From contig NZ_FYDJ01000009.1 of assembly GCF_900187425.1 (NCBI RefSeq), positions 62,001 through 126,000 of the forward strand: a DNA stretch of 64,000 nt, read 5' to 3'. Of this stretch, positions 55,554-64,000 are shown piece after piece; within the stretch, counting starts at the first letter, position 1; each line of letters opens with the position of its first letter. Made by a program: the position numbers and the translations under genes. The stretch comes from Pseudomonas sp. Irchel s3h14. GTDB taxonomy: Bacteria > Pseudomonadota > Gammaproteobacteria > Pseudomonadales > Pseudomonadaceae. The notes below the pieces were generated by a model. That model was given only the letters and a program-made list of their open reading frames with translations. It had not been told where the DNA came from and did not search any database.

Positions 55554-58172
55554 TTACCCGAGGGTTCTGGCCAAAAACGGTGCCGTCCGGCTCTTTTTGC
55601 TGTTGGCCACTTTCTGCGGCGTACCACTGACGACTATCTTCCCGCCCTGATCCCCCGCCCCCGGGCCGATGTCGATCACCCAGTCACTCTGCGCCACCAC
55701 GCGCATTTCATGTTCGACGACGATCACCGTATGTCCCGCCGTCACCAGGGTATTCAACTGTTCGAGCAGGCGATCGACATCCCTTGGGTGCAAACCGGTG
55801 GTGGGCTCGTCGAGCACATACAAAGTTGCCCCGCGCTGGTTGCGTTGCAGCTCGGTGGCCAGTTTGATCCGCTGGGCTTCACCGCCCGACAGCTCGGTCG
55901 CCGGTTGACCGAGGCGCAAGTAACCCAGGCCGATATCGCGCAGCACCTCCAGCGAGCGGCGAATACCCGGTTGCTCGGTAAACACCGTGACCGCCTCGTC
56001 CACCGTCAGCTGCAACACCTGGGCGATGTTCAAGCCTTGCCAGATGATTGCCAGCGTCTCGGGGTTGTAGCGCGCGCCGTGGCAGGTCGAGCACGGTGCA
56101 TAGACGCTGGGCATGAACAGCAACTCGACGCTGACAAAGCCTTCACCTTCGCAGGTCGAGCATCGCCCCTTGGCAACGTTGAAGGAAAACTGGCCCGCGT
56201 CGTAACCCTCGGCCTGCGCCTCGGGTGTGGCGGCATACAGTTTGCGCACGTTGTCGAACAGCCCTGTGTAGGTCGCCAGGTTCGAACGCGGCGTGCGGCC
56301 GATAGGTTTCTGATCGACTTGCACCAGGCGCTTGATCGATTCCAGCCCCGCCGTGACTTGACCGCCGCTCATTTGCGGTGCGTCGTCCTCAAGGCTCAAC
56401 TCTTGCGTCTCGCTGTCACTTGCCGCGCGCCCGAGATGCGCGCCCACCAGTTCCAGCAACGCCTGACTGACCAGGCTTGATTTACCGGAACCGGAGACGC
56501 CCGTCACCGCGGTAAAACAGCCCAGCGGAAACTCGACGCTGAGGTTGTTCAGGTTATTGCGGGTGATGCCTTCCAGCCGTAGCCAATCGTTCGCCTTACG
56601 GCTGGCTTGGGGCTGAGTGACCTGTTCGGCGAACAGGTAAGCGCGCGTCTGCGAGTTTGTCACCTGCGCCAACCCTGGCGGCGGCCCGCTGTACAGGACT
56701 TGACCGCCATGCTCGCCGGCCGCCGGGCCCACGTCGATCAGCCAGTCGGCGCGGCGCATGGTTTCCAGGTCATGCTCGACCACGAACAAGGTGTTGCCCG
56801 CGGCTTTCAAGCGTTGCAGGGCTTCGAACAGCGCTTCGCCATCCGCCGGGTGCAGACCGGCCGACGGTTCATCCAGCACGTAAATCACGCCGAACAACTC
56901 CGAACCCAATTGCGTCGCCAGGCGCAGACGCTGCAACTCGCCGGACGACAGCGTCGGCGTGCTGCGTTCCAGTGCCAGGTAACCGAGCCCCAGATCGGTC
57001 AACGTGCTGACCCGTTCCAATAAATCCTGAGCGATCCGCTGCGCGGCCAGGCGTTTCTCCACTGACAGGTTCGGTGTGTGGCGGACATCCGGCGCGTTGG
57101 CGTGACCACTGGCGCCGTGGGCCACTCGTTGCTCGCGGGCCTCGCGGGTCTGGTCGTGTGTCAATACTTCGCCCGCCGCCTCGGTCTGTTCGAGGTAGCT
57201 GTGAGCGGCCACTGGCTTCAAGACTTCGGCCACTTGCAGCAACGGCATCTGCGACAACTCGCCAATGTCGTAACCGGCAAAGGTCACCGACAACGCCTCG
57301 CGCTTGAGCCGTTTGCCATCGCACAACGGGCACGGGCTGCCGAGCATGAATTGCGAGACTCTCTTCTTCATCAACGCGCTTTGGGAATGGCTGAAGGTGT
57401 GCAGGATGTAGCGCCGGGCGCCGGTGAACGTGCCCTGGTAACTCGGCTCCATGTTGCGTTTGAGCGCGACTCTGGTTTCTTCGGGGGTGAGCCCGGCGTA
57501 CACCGGCACCGTGGGGGTTTCTTCGGTGAAGAGAATCCAGTCGCGTAGCTTTTTCGGTAGATCGCGCCAGGGTTTGTCGACGTCGTAACCCATCGTCACC
57601 AGGATGTCGCGCAGGTTTTGTCCCTGCCAGGCGGTGGGCCAGGAAGCGACCGCGCGCTGGCGAATGGTCAGGCTCGGGTCCGGGACCATCAACGCTTCGG
57701 TGACTTCATACACCCGCCCCAACCCATGACAGTCGGGGCACGCGCCCTGGGGCGTGTTGGGCGAAAAATCTTCGGCATAGAGCATCGGCTGCCCCGGCGG
57801 ATAACTGCCGGCCCGGGAGTACAGCATGCGGATCAGGCTCGACAACGTCGTCACGCTGCCCACCGAAGAGCGCGTGCTCGGCGTCCCTCGTTGTTGCTGG
57901 AGCGCCACCGCCGGCGGCAAGCCTTCGATGGAGTCGACGTCCGGCACACCGACCTGATCGATCAGGCGCCGGGCATAAGGCGCCACGGATTCGAAATAGC
58001 GGCGTTGCGCTTCGGCGTAGAGGGTCGAGAACGCCAGCGACGACTTCCCCGAACCGGACACGCCAGTGAATACCACCAGGGCATCCCGGGGGATGTCGAC
58101 ATCGACGTTTTTGAGATTGTGTTCCCGGGCGCCGCGCACCCTGACCATGCCGGAGGGAGGGTTGGAAGTCAT
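55554..58172 (-). CDS. UvrA-like excinuclease ATPase (UvrA2 type)
   Basis: An 872-aa ABC ATPase with two nucleotide-binding halves. Each has a Walker A (GVSGSGKSSLAF near residue 39 and GVSGSGKSSLVS near 560), LSSGELQRLRLATQL and LSGGEAQRIKLATEL signatures, and zinc-finger Cys sets (CPDCHGLG; CSTCEGEG with CSTCHG). It is shorter than canonical UvrA (about 940 aa), as in class II UvrA2 proteins, which are linked to DNA damage or drug resistance rather than core repair. The main uvrA gene presumably lies elsewhere. No uvrB or ssb gene is next to it. Confidence 0.88.
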   Translation of the reverse strand: MTSNPPSGMVRVRGAREHNLKNVDVDIPRDALVVFTGVSGSGKSSLAFSTLYAEAQRRYFESVAPYARRLIDQVGVPDVDSIEGLPPAVALQQQRGTPSTRSSVGSVTTLSSLIRMLYSRAGSYPPGQPMLYAEDFSPNTPQGACPDCHGLGRVYEVTEALMVPDPSLTIRQRAVASWPTAWQGQNLRDILVTMGYDVDKPWRDLPKKLRDWILFTEETPTVPVYAGLTPEETRVALKRNMEPSYQGTFTGARRYILHTFSHSQSALMKKRVSQFMLGSPCPLCDGKRLKREALSVTFAGYDIGELSQMPLLQVAEVLKPVAAHSYLEQTEAAGEVLTHDQTREAREQRVAHGASGHANAPDVRHTPNLSVEKRLAAQRIAQDLLERVSTLTDLGLGYLALERSTPTLSSGELQRLRLATQLGSELFGVIYVLDEPSAGLHPADGEALFEALQRLKAAGNTLFVVEHDLETMRRADWLIDVGPAAGEHGGQVLYSGPPPGLAQVTNSQTRAYLFAEQVTQPQASRKANDWLRLEGITRNNLNNLSVEFPLGCFTAVTGVSGSGKSSLVSQALLELVGAHLGRAASDSETQELSLEDDAPQMSGGQVTAGLESIKRLVQVDQKPIGRTPRSNLATYTGLFDNVRKLYAATPEAQAEGYDAGQFSFNVAKGRCSTCEGEGFVSVELLFMPSVYAPCSTCHGARYNPETLAIIWQGLNIAQVLQLTVDEAVTVFTEQPGIRRSLEVLRDIGLGYLRLGQPATELSGGEAQRIKLATELQRNQRGATLYVLDEPTTGLHPRDVDRLLEQLNTLVTAGHTVIVVEHEMRVVAQSDWVIDIGPGAGDQGGKIVVSGTPQKVANSKKSRTAPFLARTLG

Positions 58173-58211
58173 GAGCAGCCTTGATTGGAAGGTTCAAAGA
58201 AATGCGGTTCA

Positions 58212-58288
58212 CCTGTAAGAGCCGAGCTTGCTCGCGATGGCGGTCTGTCTGACACACCGCCATCGCGAGCAAGCTCGGCTCCTACAGG
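58212..58288. repeat. REP-type inverted repeat (variant family)
   Basis: CCTGTAAGAGCCGAGCTTGC and its near-perfect complement flank a short spacer. The arms share GCTTGCTCGCGATGGCGG, a variant of the REP found in cobN. It lies between the uvrA-like gene and the histidine kinase gene. Confidence 0.88.
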
Positions 58289-58313
58289 GTGATCGTTCCC
58301 AGGGTGGATCGGG

Positions 58314-60425
58314 TCAGCCGTTAAGGACGGTGCGAACCATCTGTGTGAGCGCCTCGGGACCATAAGGTTTGCTCAGCAAATAAGTATCCGGGCTGAGTTG
58401 GTGATTGCGCGAAATAATGTCACGGGTGTGGCCCGAGGTGAACAGCACGGCCACCGGCGGCGTCTGCACCTTGGCCCAGGCCGCCAGGTCCGAGCTTTTG
58501 ATCAGGCCGGGCATGACCACGTCGGTGAAAATCAGGTCGACCACGGCGCCATCCAGCAACATCTGCATCGCGACATCACCGTTGGCCGCCGTCAGCACTT
58601 GATAACCCTCTTCGTTCAGTAATTCCACCGCCGAGCTGCGCACCGCCTCGTTGTCCTCGACCACCAGAATGGTTTCGTGTCCGCCTCGCTGTTGCGGGTA
58701 ATGACGTGTTGTTTCGTTAAGCATCGGCCGCAGGCTGCGAGGGAAATACAGCTGCACCCGAGTGCCCTGCCCGACCACGCTGGAAATCTCGATATGCCCG
58801 CCACTTTGCTTGACGAAACCGAACACCATGCTCAGGCCCAGCCCCGTGCCCTGGCCATCGGCTTTGGTGGTGAAAAACGGTTCGAAAGCCTGTGCGAGTA
58901 CTTGCGGCGACATGCCAACCCCCTTGTCAGCCACTGCTACACAGACATAGTCGCCGGCGACGATGCCCTTGCCTGCGCAAAATTTGCTATCAAGGGCAAT
59001 GTTCTCGGCGCTCAGGTCAATGGTGCCCTCGCCGTTCATGGCGTCCCGGGCATTGATCGCCAGATTGAGGATGGCATTTTCCAGTTGATTGTGGTCCACG
59101 TAGATGTGCCAAAGGGCTTCGACCGCGCGGACATTGATCTGAATGGTTTCCCCCAGCGCCCGCTGCAACAATTCCCCGAGCCCATCGAAGACCTGCCGCA
59201 GATCGCAGACCGCTGGCGACAAGGGTTGACGACGGGCGAACGCGAGTAATTGCGAAGACAGTTTGGCGCCGCGCTCGACTGCGGCAATCGAAGCGCTGAC
59301 CCGGCGCTGCACGTTGGCGTTGTCCGGTTCATGCCGCGCCAGCAAGTGCAGGTTGCCGGCGATCACCTGCAACAGATTATTGAAGTCATGGGCCACGCCG
59401 CCGGTGAGGCCGCCGATGGCTTCGAGTTTCTGCGATTGACGCAGTTGTTCTTCAGCGGCCAGCCGCGCTTCGACTTCGTCGGCAACGCGTTGCTCCAGGT
59501 TGCGGGTGAACTTGAGCAAGGATTCTTCGGCAGTCTTGCGTTCGTGGATATCGATCAACACCCCGGGAAAACGGAACGGTTCGCCCTGCTCATTGAACTC
59601 GCAGCCGCCACTCGCCAGCACCCACAGATAACTGCCATCCGGGCGCAGGACCCGATACTCGGCGTTAAACGGTTCGCCGGTTTCCACTGATTGATCGATC
59701 TGCTCCTGCACCCAGCTGCGGTCATCGGGATGGATCCGTGCTTCGGCGACGTCCATTGGCAAGTTGGCCAGGTTTTGCTCCGGCGGGTAGGAAAAGGTGC
59801 GGGCGAAACGCTCATCGCCGGAGAGCACGTTGTCCTTGATGTCCCAGACGAACGAGCCGAGCAAAGCCCCGGCATTGAGTGCCAGGCGCACCCGTTCGTT
59901 GTCGGCGTGATAGGCATCCTCGGCGGCTTGACGGCGTCGCTCGGAAATCACGTGCTCGGTGGTCTCGACCACCATCGCCATGACTCCGGCCGGTTTCCCG
60001 TCATCATCCGCCACCGGGCTGTAATAGAGGTCCAGCCAGACATCTTCGGGAACCCCGTCGCGCAGCAACTCCAGGACTTTGTTGCGATAGGACAAGGTGC
60101 CGCCAGCCAGGCAGGTGTCGACCACATGCCGATTGAACTCGGCGACTTCCGGCCAGCCCAGTTCCACCGGGGAACCCAACAGGTAAGGATGGCGGCCACC
60201 GGCAAATTTCGAGTACGCGTCGTTATAGATCATGTAACCGGGGCGGCCCCACAGCATCACCATCGGCAGTGGGGACGCGAGCATCAACTGCACCGCGCTG
60301 CACAGGCTTCTGGGCCAGGTGTCCATGTTCCCAAGCTCAGTCAGGCTCCAGTCGAACGCGCGAATGCGCCCGGCCATTTCACCGTTCCAGCCTGCACACC
60401 CATGGCTATCGTCTAGAAACTGCAT
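58314..60425 (-). CDS. PAS-domain hybrid histidine kinase
   Basis: A 703-aa sensor. Two PAS regions (about 20-165 and 180-300) precede a HisKA domain with phosphoacceptor His346 (GGVAHDFNNLLQVI). An HATPase follows (NLAINARDAM N box, DKGVGM G1, GTGLGLSMVFGFV G2), then a receiver domain with Asp635 (DLIFTDVVMPG). No membrane helix is seen, so it senses a cytoplasmic cue. An upstream ATG at 60530 would add 35 low-complexity residues. Its partner response protein is not encoded nearby. Confidence 0.9.
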   Translation of the reverse strand: MQFLDDSHGCAGWNGEMAGRIRAFDWSLTELGNMDTWPRSLCSAVQLMLASPLPMVMLWGRPGYMIYNDAYSKFAGGRHPYLLGSPVELGWPEVAEFNRHVVDTCLAGGTLSYRNKVLELLRDGVPEDVWLDLYYSPVADDDGKPAGVMAMVVETTEHVISERRRQAAEDAYHADNERVRLALNAGALLGSFVWDIKDNVLSGDERFARTFSYPPEQNLANLPMDVAEARIHPDDRSWVQEQIDQSVETGEPFNAEYRVLRPDGSYLWVLASGGCEFNEQGEPFRFPGVLIDIHERKTAEESLLKFTRNLEQRVADEVEARLAAEEQLRQSQKLEAIGGLTGGVAHDFNNLLQVIAGNLHLLARHEPDNANVQRRVSASIAAVERGAKLSSQLLAFARRQPLSPAVCDLRQVFDGLGELLQRALGETIQINVRAVEALWHIYVDHNQLENAILNLAINARDAMNGEGTIDLSAENIALDSKFCAGKGIVAGDYVCVAVADKGVGMSPQVLAQAFEPFFTTKADGQGTGLGLSMVFGFVKQSGGHIEISSVVGQGTRVQLYFPRSLRPMLNETTRHYPQQRGGHETILVVEDNEAVRSSAVELLNEEGYQVLTAANGDVAMQMLLDGAVVDLIFTDVVMPGLIKSSDLAAWAKVQTPPVAVLFTSGHTRDIISRNHQLSPDTYLLSKPYGPEALTQMVRTVLNG

Positions 60426-60583
60426 CGACTGACTCTGTATCCCTGTAGATGACTGGCTTAAGGGATCGCAACGGCATGAGGACGGTGCGTGCCCGTTTGT
60501 TTCGAGCATCGCCGTCGCCAATGGTTTCATAGAGGTTAGCTGATTCTTGATCTGCAGATTTTTGTGGGTTTGCCGTGAGGGCT

Positions 60584-60747
60584 TTGTAGCAGCTGTCGAG
60601 CCTGCGAGGCCGCGTTCGGCGGCGAAGCCGTCGTGAAATCAAACACCTCGGTGTGTCAGGACAAACTCGGATGCAGGGTTTACGACGGCTTCGTCCGAAC
60701 GCGGCCCGAGCCGAACGCAGCCTCGCGCTGCTCGACAGCTGCTACAA
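60584..60747. repeat. 164-bp inverted-repeat element
   Basis: TTGTAGCAGCTGTCGAGC and GCTCGACAGCTGCTACAA are perfect 18-bp termini. An inner pair (GGCCGCGTTCGG... and ...CCGAACGCGGCC) is also present. It looks like a non-coding Pseudomonas repeat element, lying between the kinase and gntR genes. The rest of the 335-bp gap shows nothing else. Confidence 0.85.
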
Positions 60748-60760
60748 GATTTCAGCGTGG

Positions 60761-61450
60761 CTAAACCTCGATCAGATGCTTGAGCGGGTGGTAGCCGGTT
60801 TTCAGCGTGGCGGCGACGTCGAGAATGGCCTTCTCGATGCCATTCAAATGCATGCAGGTCAGTTCGATCGCGGCGCTCTGATTGCCCGCTTCGATGTACT
60901 CGATCAGCCGCAGGTGTTCGTCGTCGCGGCAAGCTTCGTGACTGTCGTCATCCAGCGCGGCGGCGTACAGCGAGGCGCGGGAAATCAGCTTGCGGAACCA
61001 GTCCAGCAACACCGGATTGTTGAGGCTTTGCGCGAGCTTGATGTGGAACTCGCCAAGCAGATGAATCAACCGTTCATGGTCGCCACTGCGGTGCGCTTCA
61101 TCCTCCAGCAACAGGTGATCGCGCAGGTCCTGGGTCACGGCAGTATCACGACGACGGCAGAGCTCAGTGACGATGCCGATCTCGATCAGGCGCCTCGTCT
61201 CAAACAGCGAACGGATCTCCTCATCACTGGGCAACGACACCGACGCCCCTTTGTTGGGCTCGGTGGTGACCAGGCCATCGGCTTCCAGTTGCTTGAGCGC
61301 GGCACGAACCGACGTTCGGCTGACATTAAAAAGTTCGGCCAATGACGCTTCGCCGAGCTTCATCCCGGGACGCAATGAACGTTTGCTGATCGCCTCGTAA
61401 ACCCCTTGGTAGACGCGGTCGACCGTGGTCTCGAGTTTTTTCTCGGTCAT
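60761..61450 (-). CDS. GntR family regulator (FadR/FCD subfamily)
   Basis: A 229-aa regulator with an N-terminal winged HTH (GEASLAELFNVSRTSVRAAL, KQLEADGLVTTEPNKGASVS) and a C-terminal FCD helical domain (ELCRRRDTAV ... HLRLIEYIEAGNQSAAIELT). It is divergent from a polyamine-type ABC transporter, its probable target. The ligand is likely the imported solute or a product of it. Confidence 0.92.
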   Translation of the reverse strand: MTEKKLETTVDRVYQGVYEAISKRSLRPGMKLGEASLAELFNVSRTSVRAALKQLEADGLVTTEPNKGASVSLPSDEEIRSLFETRRLIEIGIVTELCRRRDTAVTQDLRDHLLLEDEAHRSGDHERLIHLLGEFHIKLAQSLNNPVLLDWFRKLISRASLYAAALDDDSHEACRDDEHLRLIEYIEAGNQSAAIELTCMHLNGIEKAILDVAATLKTGYHPLKHLIEV

Positions 61451-61558
61451 CTGAACACTCCTTTAGCGCTAAACAACCGGCCCCAGGCGATGAGCAGCCT
61501 TTGAAAAAGGGGGTTGCACGAGCAGATTAATCCGGTTATTTCTAGATTGCATCCAGAT

Positions 61559-61570
61559 ATTGCATACAAT
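61559..61570. promoter_or_regulatory. Candidate GntR operator in the divergent promoter
   Basis: ATTGCATACAAT is a near-palindrome (ATTGyATrCAAT) with a partial copy ATTGCATCCAG at 61547-61557. GntR/FadR proteins often bind TTGTATACAA-like sites. The site lies 20 bp before the ABC ATPase ATG. Confidence 0.5.
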
Positions 61571-61590
61571 AATTAGAGGAATGCACCAAT

Positions 61591-62676
61591 ATGGGTCATC
61601 CAGCAGCGATTGAAGTGCGTAACGTCTCCAAGCGGTATTCCGACGATCCGGGGCTGGCTCCAGCCCTCGACAACGTTTCAGTCGACATTGCCGACAATGA
61701 ATTCTTCACCCTGCTCGGCCCTTCCGGCTGCGGCAAAACTACCTTGTTACGCACCATCGCCGGTTTCGAACAGGTCAGCGAAGGCGAGATTCGTCTGGCG
61801 GGTGAACCGGTCAATGATTTGCCACCGTTCAAGCGCCGGGTCAACACAGTATTCCAGAGCTACGCGCTGTTTCCGCACATGAGCGTCGCGCAGAATATCG
61901 CCTTCGGCCTCGAGATGCAGGGTCTTGATCGCAAGCAAATTGCCCAGCGCGTCGATGAGATGCTGGCGCTGGTGCAAATGCAACACCTGGCCGAGCGCAA
62001 ACCGGCCGAGTTGTCCGGTGGCCAGCAGCAGCGCGTGGCCCTGGCCCGAGCCCTGGCGCCGAAGCCAAAAGTGCTGTTGCTCGACGAACCGCTGTCGGCA
62101 CTGGACTTGAAGCTGCGCAAGGAAATGCAGGTCGAACTCAAGCGCGTACAGAAAGAAGCCGGGATCACCTTCATTTTCGTCACCCACGATCAGGAAGAAG
62201 CCCTGACCCTGTCCGACCGTATCGCCGTGATGTCCGCCGGCAAGATCCTGCAAATCGGCACACCGAACGATATCTACGAACGACCGCAACACCAATTCGT
62301 TGCGCAGTTTATCGGCGACATCAACTTCCTCCCCGGCCACCTCAAGCGCGGCCAGCGGAACGAAAAACTGTTCGTGCCGAGCGGCATGCCGGTGGAAATC
62401 CCTTGCCCGGCTCAAGGCTTCGACGGCGCCAGCGTGCAACTGGCGTTCCGCCCGGAGCGTTCGCAATTGGTCGACCCGGCGCAACCGCATCACCTGCGCG
62501 GCGTGATTGAAGCGGTGTTGTATGTCGGCACCGCGACCCTTTACCAGTGCCGCTTGAACAACGACATCAAAGTCATGTTGCGCGAGAACAACGAAGGCCT
62601 GAACCGTGGCCGGGTGGTCGGCGATCGCGTCGCGGTCAACCTGCCGCCCCACGCCTGTCTGTTGATGGAGGCCTGA
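61591..62676 (+). CDS. Polyamine-type ABC transporter ATP-binding protein (PotA-like)
   Basis: A 361-aa ATPase. Walker A is GPSGCGKTTLLR, the signature is LSGGQQQRVALARAL, Walker B is KVLLLDEPLSALD, and a C-terminal TOBE domain begins near residue 255 (QFIGDINFLPGH). It energises uptake of a putrescine/spermidine-like or related cationic solute. First gene of a three-gene or longer operon; the downstream permease ATG is 1 nt after its stop. Confidence 0.92.
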   Translation: MGHPAAIEVRNVSKRYSDDPGLAPALDNVSVDIADNEFFTLLGPSGCGKTTLLRTIAGFEQVSEGEIRLAGEPVNDLPPFKRRVNTVFQSYALFPHMSVAQNIAFGLEMQGLDRKQIAQRVDEMLALVQMQHLAERKPAELSGGQQQRVALARALAPKPKVLLLDEPLSALDLKLRKEMQVELKRVQKEAGITFIFVTHDQEEALTLSDRIAVMSAGKILQIGTPNDIYERPQHQFVAQFIGDINFLPGHLKRGQRNEKLFVPSGMPVEIPCPAQGFDGASVQLAFRPERSQLVDPAQPHHLRGVIEAVLYVGTATLYQCRLNNDIKVMLRENNEGLNRGRVVGDRVAVNLPPHACLLMEA

Positions 62677-62677
62677 G

Positions 62678-63595
62678 ATGAGCGTCAGCAGCACTTCTCC
62701 CGCCCTCAACCGCGCGCTGTTGCTCAGCCCGGTGGTTCTGACTTTGCTGGCGCTGATCGCCATTCCGCTCGGCATCATGGGCTACATCAGCCTGTTGCCG
62801 CGCAACGTTTACGGCGGTGTCGACTGGCAGGCCAACTGGCAACTGCAAAGCTACGTGCAACTGTTTTTCCAGGAAGGTTTCGACGGTGAACTGGAACTGA
62901 ACTGGGTCTACGCCCAGGCGTTGTTGCGCTCGGTGTTCCAGGCCGGCGGCACCACCTTGCTGTGTTTCCTGTTCGGCTTCCCGGTGGCCTTATGGATGTC
63001 GAGCCTGACACCGCGTCGGCGCAACCTCATGGTCTTGCTGATCACCATTCCGTTCTGGACCAACCTGCTGATCCGCAACTACGCCTGGCTGATCATCCTG
63101 CGCGAGCATGGCTGGGTTGCTCAGAGCCTCAACGCGCTGTTCCCCCAGGCCGGTGGCATCACCCTGCTCTACAACGACTTCGCGGTCAGCGTCGGGCTGG
63201 TCTACAGCTTCCTGCCGTTCATGATTCTGCCGATCTACTCGACCCTGGAAAAACTCGACTGGCGACTGGTGGAAGCGGCGTACGACCTCGGCGCCAATCG
63301 CTGGCACGCGCTGAAGCGGATCATCCTGCCGCTGTCGATGCCCGGCGTGATTGCCGGTGCGTTGCTGGTGTTTGTGCCGAGCCTCGGTGCCTTCATCACC
63401 CCGGCGATTCTCGGCGGCGGCAAGACGCTGATGATCGGCAACCTGATCCAGCAACAGTTCGGCACCGCGCGTAACTGGCCGCTGGGCAGTTCGCTGTCGT
63501 TCCTGTTGCTGGGGATTCTGCTGCTGTCCCTGGTGCTTTACGCCCTTTATAGCCGCAGCGCCGCCAAAACCCTTCGTCGGGGAGCCACCGCATGA
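62678..63595 (+). CDS. ABC transporter permease (PotB-like)
   Basis: A 305-aa permease with about six membrane helices (LLSPVVLTLLALIAIPLGIM onwards) and the EAA loop VEAAYDLGANRWHALKRIIL. It pairs with the PotC-like permease, whose start overlaps its stop by 4 nt. No substrate-binding protein is visible yet; it should lie beyond the window. Confidence 0.92.
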   Translation: MSVSSTSPALNRALLLSPVVLTLLALIAIPLGIMGYISLLPRNVYGGVDWQANWQLQSYVQLFFQEGFDGELELNWVYAQALLRSVFQAGGTTLLCFLFGFPVALWMSSLTPRRRNLMVLLITIPFWTNLLIRNYAWLIILREHGWVAQSLNALFPQAGGITLLYNDFAVSVGLVYSFLPFMILPIYSTLEKLDWRLVEAAYDLGANRWHALKRIILPLSMPGVIAGALLVFVPSLGAFITPAILGGGKTLMIGNLIQQQFGTARNWPLGSSLSFLLLGILLLSLVLYALYSRSAAKTLRRGATA

Positions 63596-64000
63596 TCGCC
63601 CTGCACCTGAAAAAACTGCCGCTGACCCGCGAAGTCAGCCTGCTGATCCTGGCATATCTGTACGTGCCGATATTCGTGCTGATCGCCTACAGCTTCAACG
63701 CCAACCGCTCGGCGACGGTGTGGACAGAGTTCTCTTTCGCCTGGTATGGACGGATTCTGGCCAACCCGTCGATCCAGACCGCCGCGCTGAACTCGATCAT
63801 CGTCGCCGGCATCGCCACGGTGTGTGCCACGGCGATTGCGTTGCTCGCGGCGTTGGCGACTTACCGGCCGTTCTATGGACAGAAGATGGTCGAGGGCGGG
63901 ATCAACCTGCCCCTGATCCTGCCGGAGATCGTCACCGCCGTGGCCACGCTGCTGCTGTTCATGGCGCTAGGGATCAAGCTCGGTTTGCTGACGGTGATCG
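63592..64000 (+). CDS. ABC transporter permease (PotC-like), truncated by window end
   Basis: 136 codons are visible, starting MIALHLKKLPLTREVSLLIL. The membrane pattern and IFVLIAYSFNANRSATVW fit PotC-type permeases; the EAA loop is beyond the edge. ATGA overlap with the previous gene. Confidence 0.88.
   Translation, partial: MIALHLKKLPLTREVSLLILAYLYVPIFVLIAYSFNANRSATVWTEFSFAWYGRILANPSIQTAALNSIIVAGIATVCATAIALLAALATYRPFYGQKMVEGGINLPLILPEIVTAVATLLLFMALGIKLGLLTVI

Overview
The window is 64 kb of chromosome from a Pseudomonas of the fluorescens group. Gene content (cti next to metH, cysI followed by a DUF934 gene, the cbtBA-cobE-cobM and cobW-cobN-chlID cobalamin blocks, nfuA, sohB), high GC and several copies of the typical Pseudomonas REP sequence (core GCGGGCTTGCTCGCGAAG) all agree. 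This assignment is inference from recognised families; no database search was possible. No rRNA, tRNA, CRISPR array, insertion sequence or prophage was seen.

Layout. 1-3.5 kb: a polar amino-acid ABC importer operon ending in a RidA-type deaminase (minus strand), with a palindromic operator upstream. 3.7-5.1 kb: a StbD/StbE-type toxin-antitoxin pair and a thioredoxin-like gene. 5.1-11.2 kb: a TerC/CBS/CorC membrane protein, a LysR regulator divergent from an MFS exporter, and a MerR regulator divergent from an Old Yellow Enzyme gene with a textbook 19-bp-spacer MerR promoter. 11.2-22.6 kb: a cobalamin region with two divergent cobalamin riboswitches. One leads cobW-cobN-chlID-phospholipase D on the minus strand, the other cbtB-cbtA-cobE-cobM on the plus strand. 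22.8-29.7 kb: nfuA, the cis/trans fatty acid isomerase gene cti, and the B12-dependent methionine synthase gene metH, a major consumer of the cofactor.

29.8-45 kb: two very large leucine-rich-repeat proteins of the NEL (IpaH/SspH-like) E3 ubiquitin ligase type. The first (2359 aa) has an apparently intact catalytic Cys and three LRR modules. The second (1302 aa) ends early in the NEL domain and has Ala where the catalytic Cys should be. Between them lie a DUF2970 gene, a periplasmic binding protein, a 37-aa membrane peptide and the cysI sulfite reductase pair. 45-51 kb: sohB, a histidine phosphatase, an SCP2 protein, a Tat-exported amidohydrolase and an AT-rich zeta-toxin-like kinase gene. 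51-64 kb: a LysR gene, a fatty-acid hydroxylase/SRPBCC fusion with a strictosidine-synthase-like enzyme, two small stress-type proteins, a UvrA-like ATPase, a hybrid histidine kinase, and a GntR regulator divergent from a polyamine-type ABC importer that runs off the window.

Most notable observations. (1) The chlI-like gene and the vWA (ChlD) frame are joined by a dnaX-type slippery heptamer A AAA AAG, followed 5 nt later by a perfect 11-bp stem. One gene can therefore encode both the small subunit (332 aa) and the medium subunit (about 552 aa) of cobaltochelatase by -1 frameshifting. (2) A REP doublet is inserted in frame inside cobN. (3) An apparently catalytically dead NEL paralogue sits near an intact one. 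(4) An orphan zeta-like kinase lies in AT-rich DNA.
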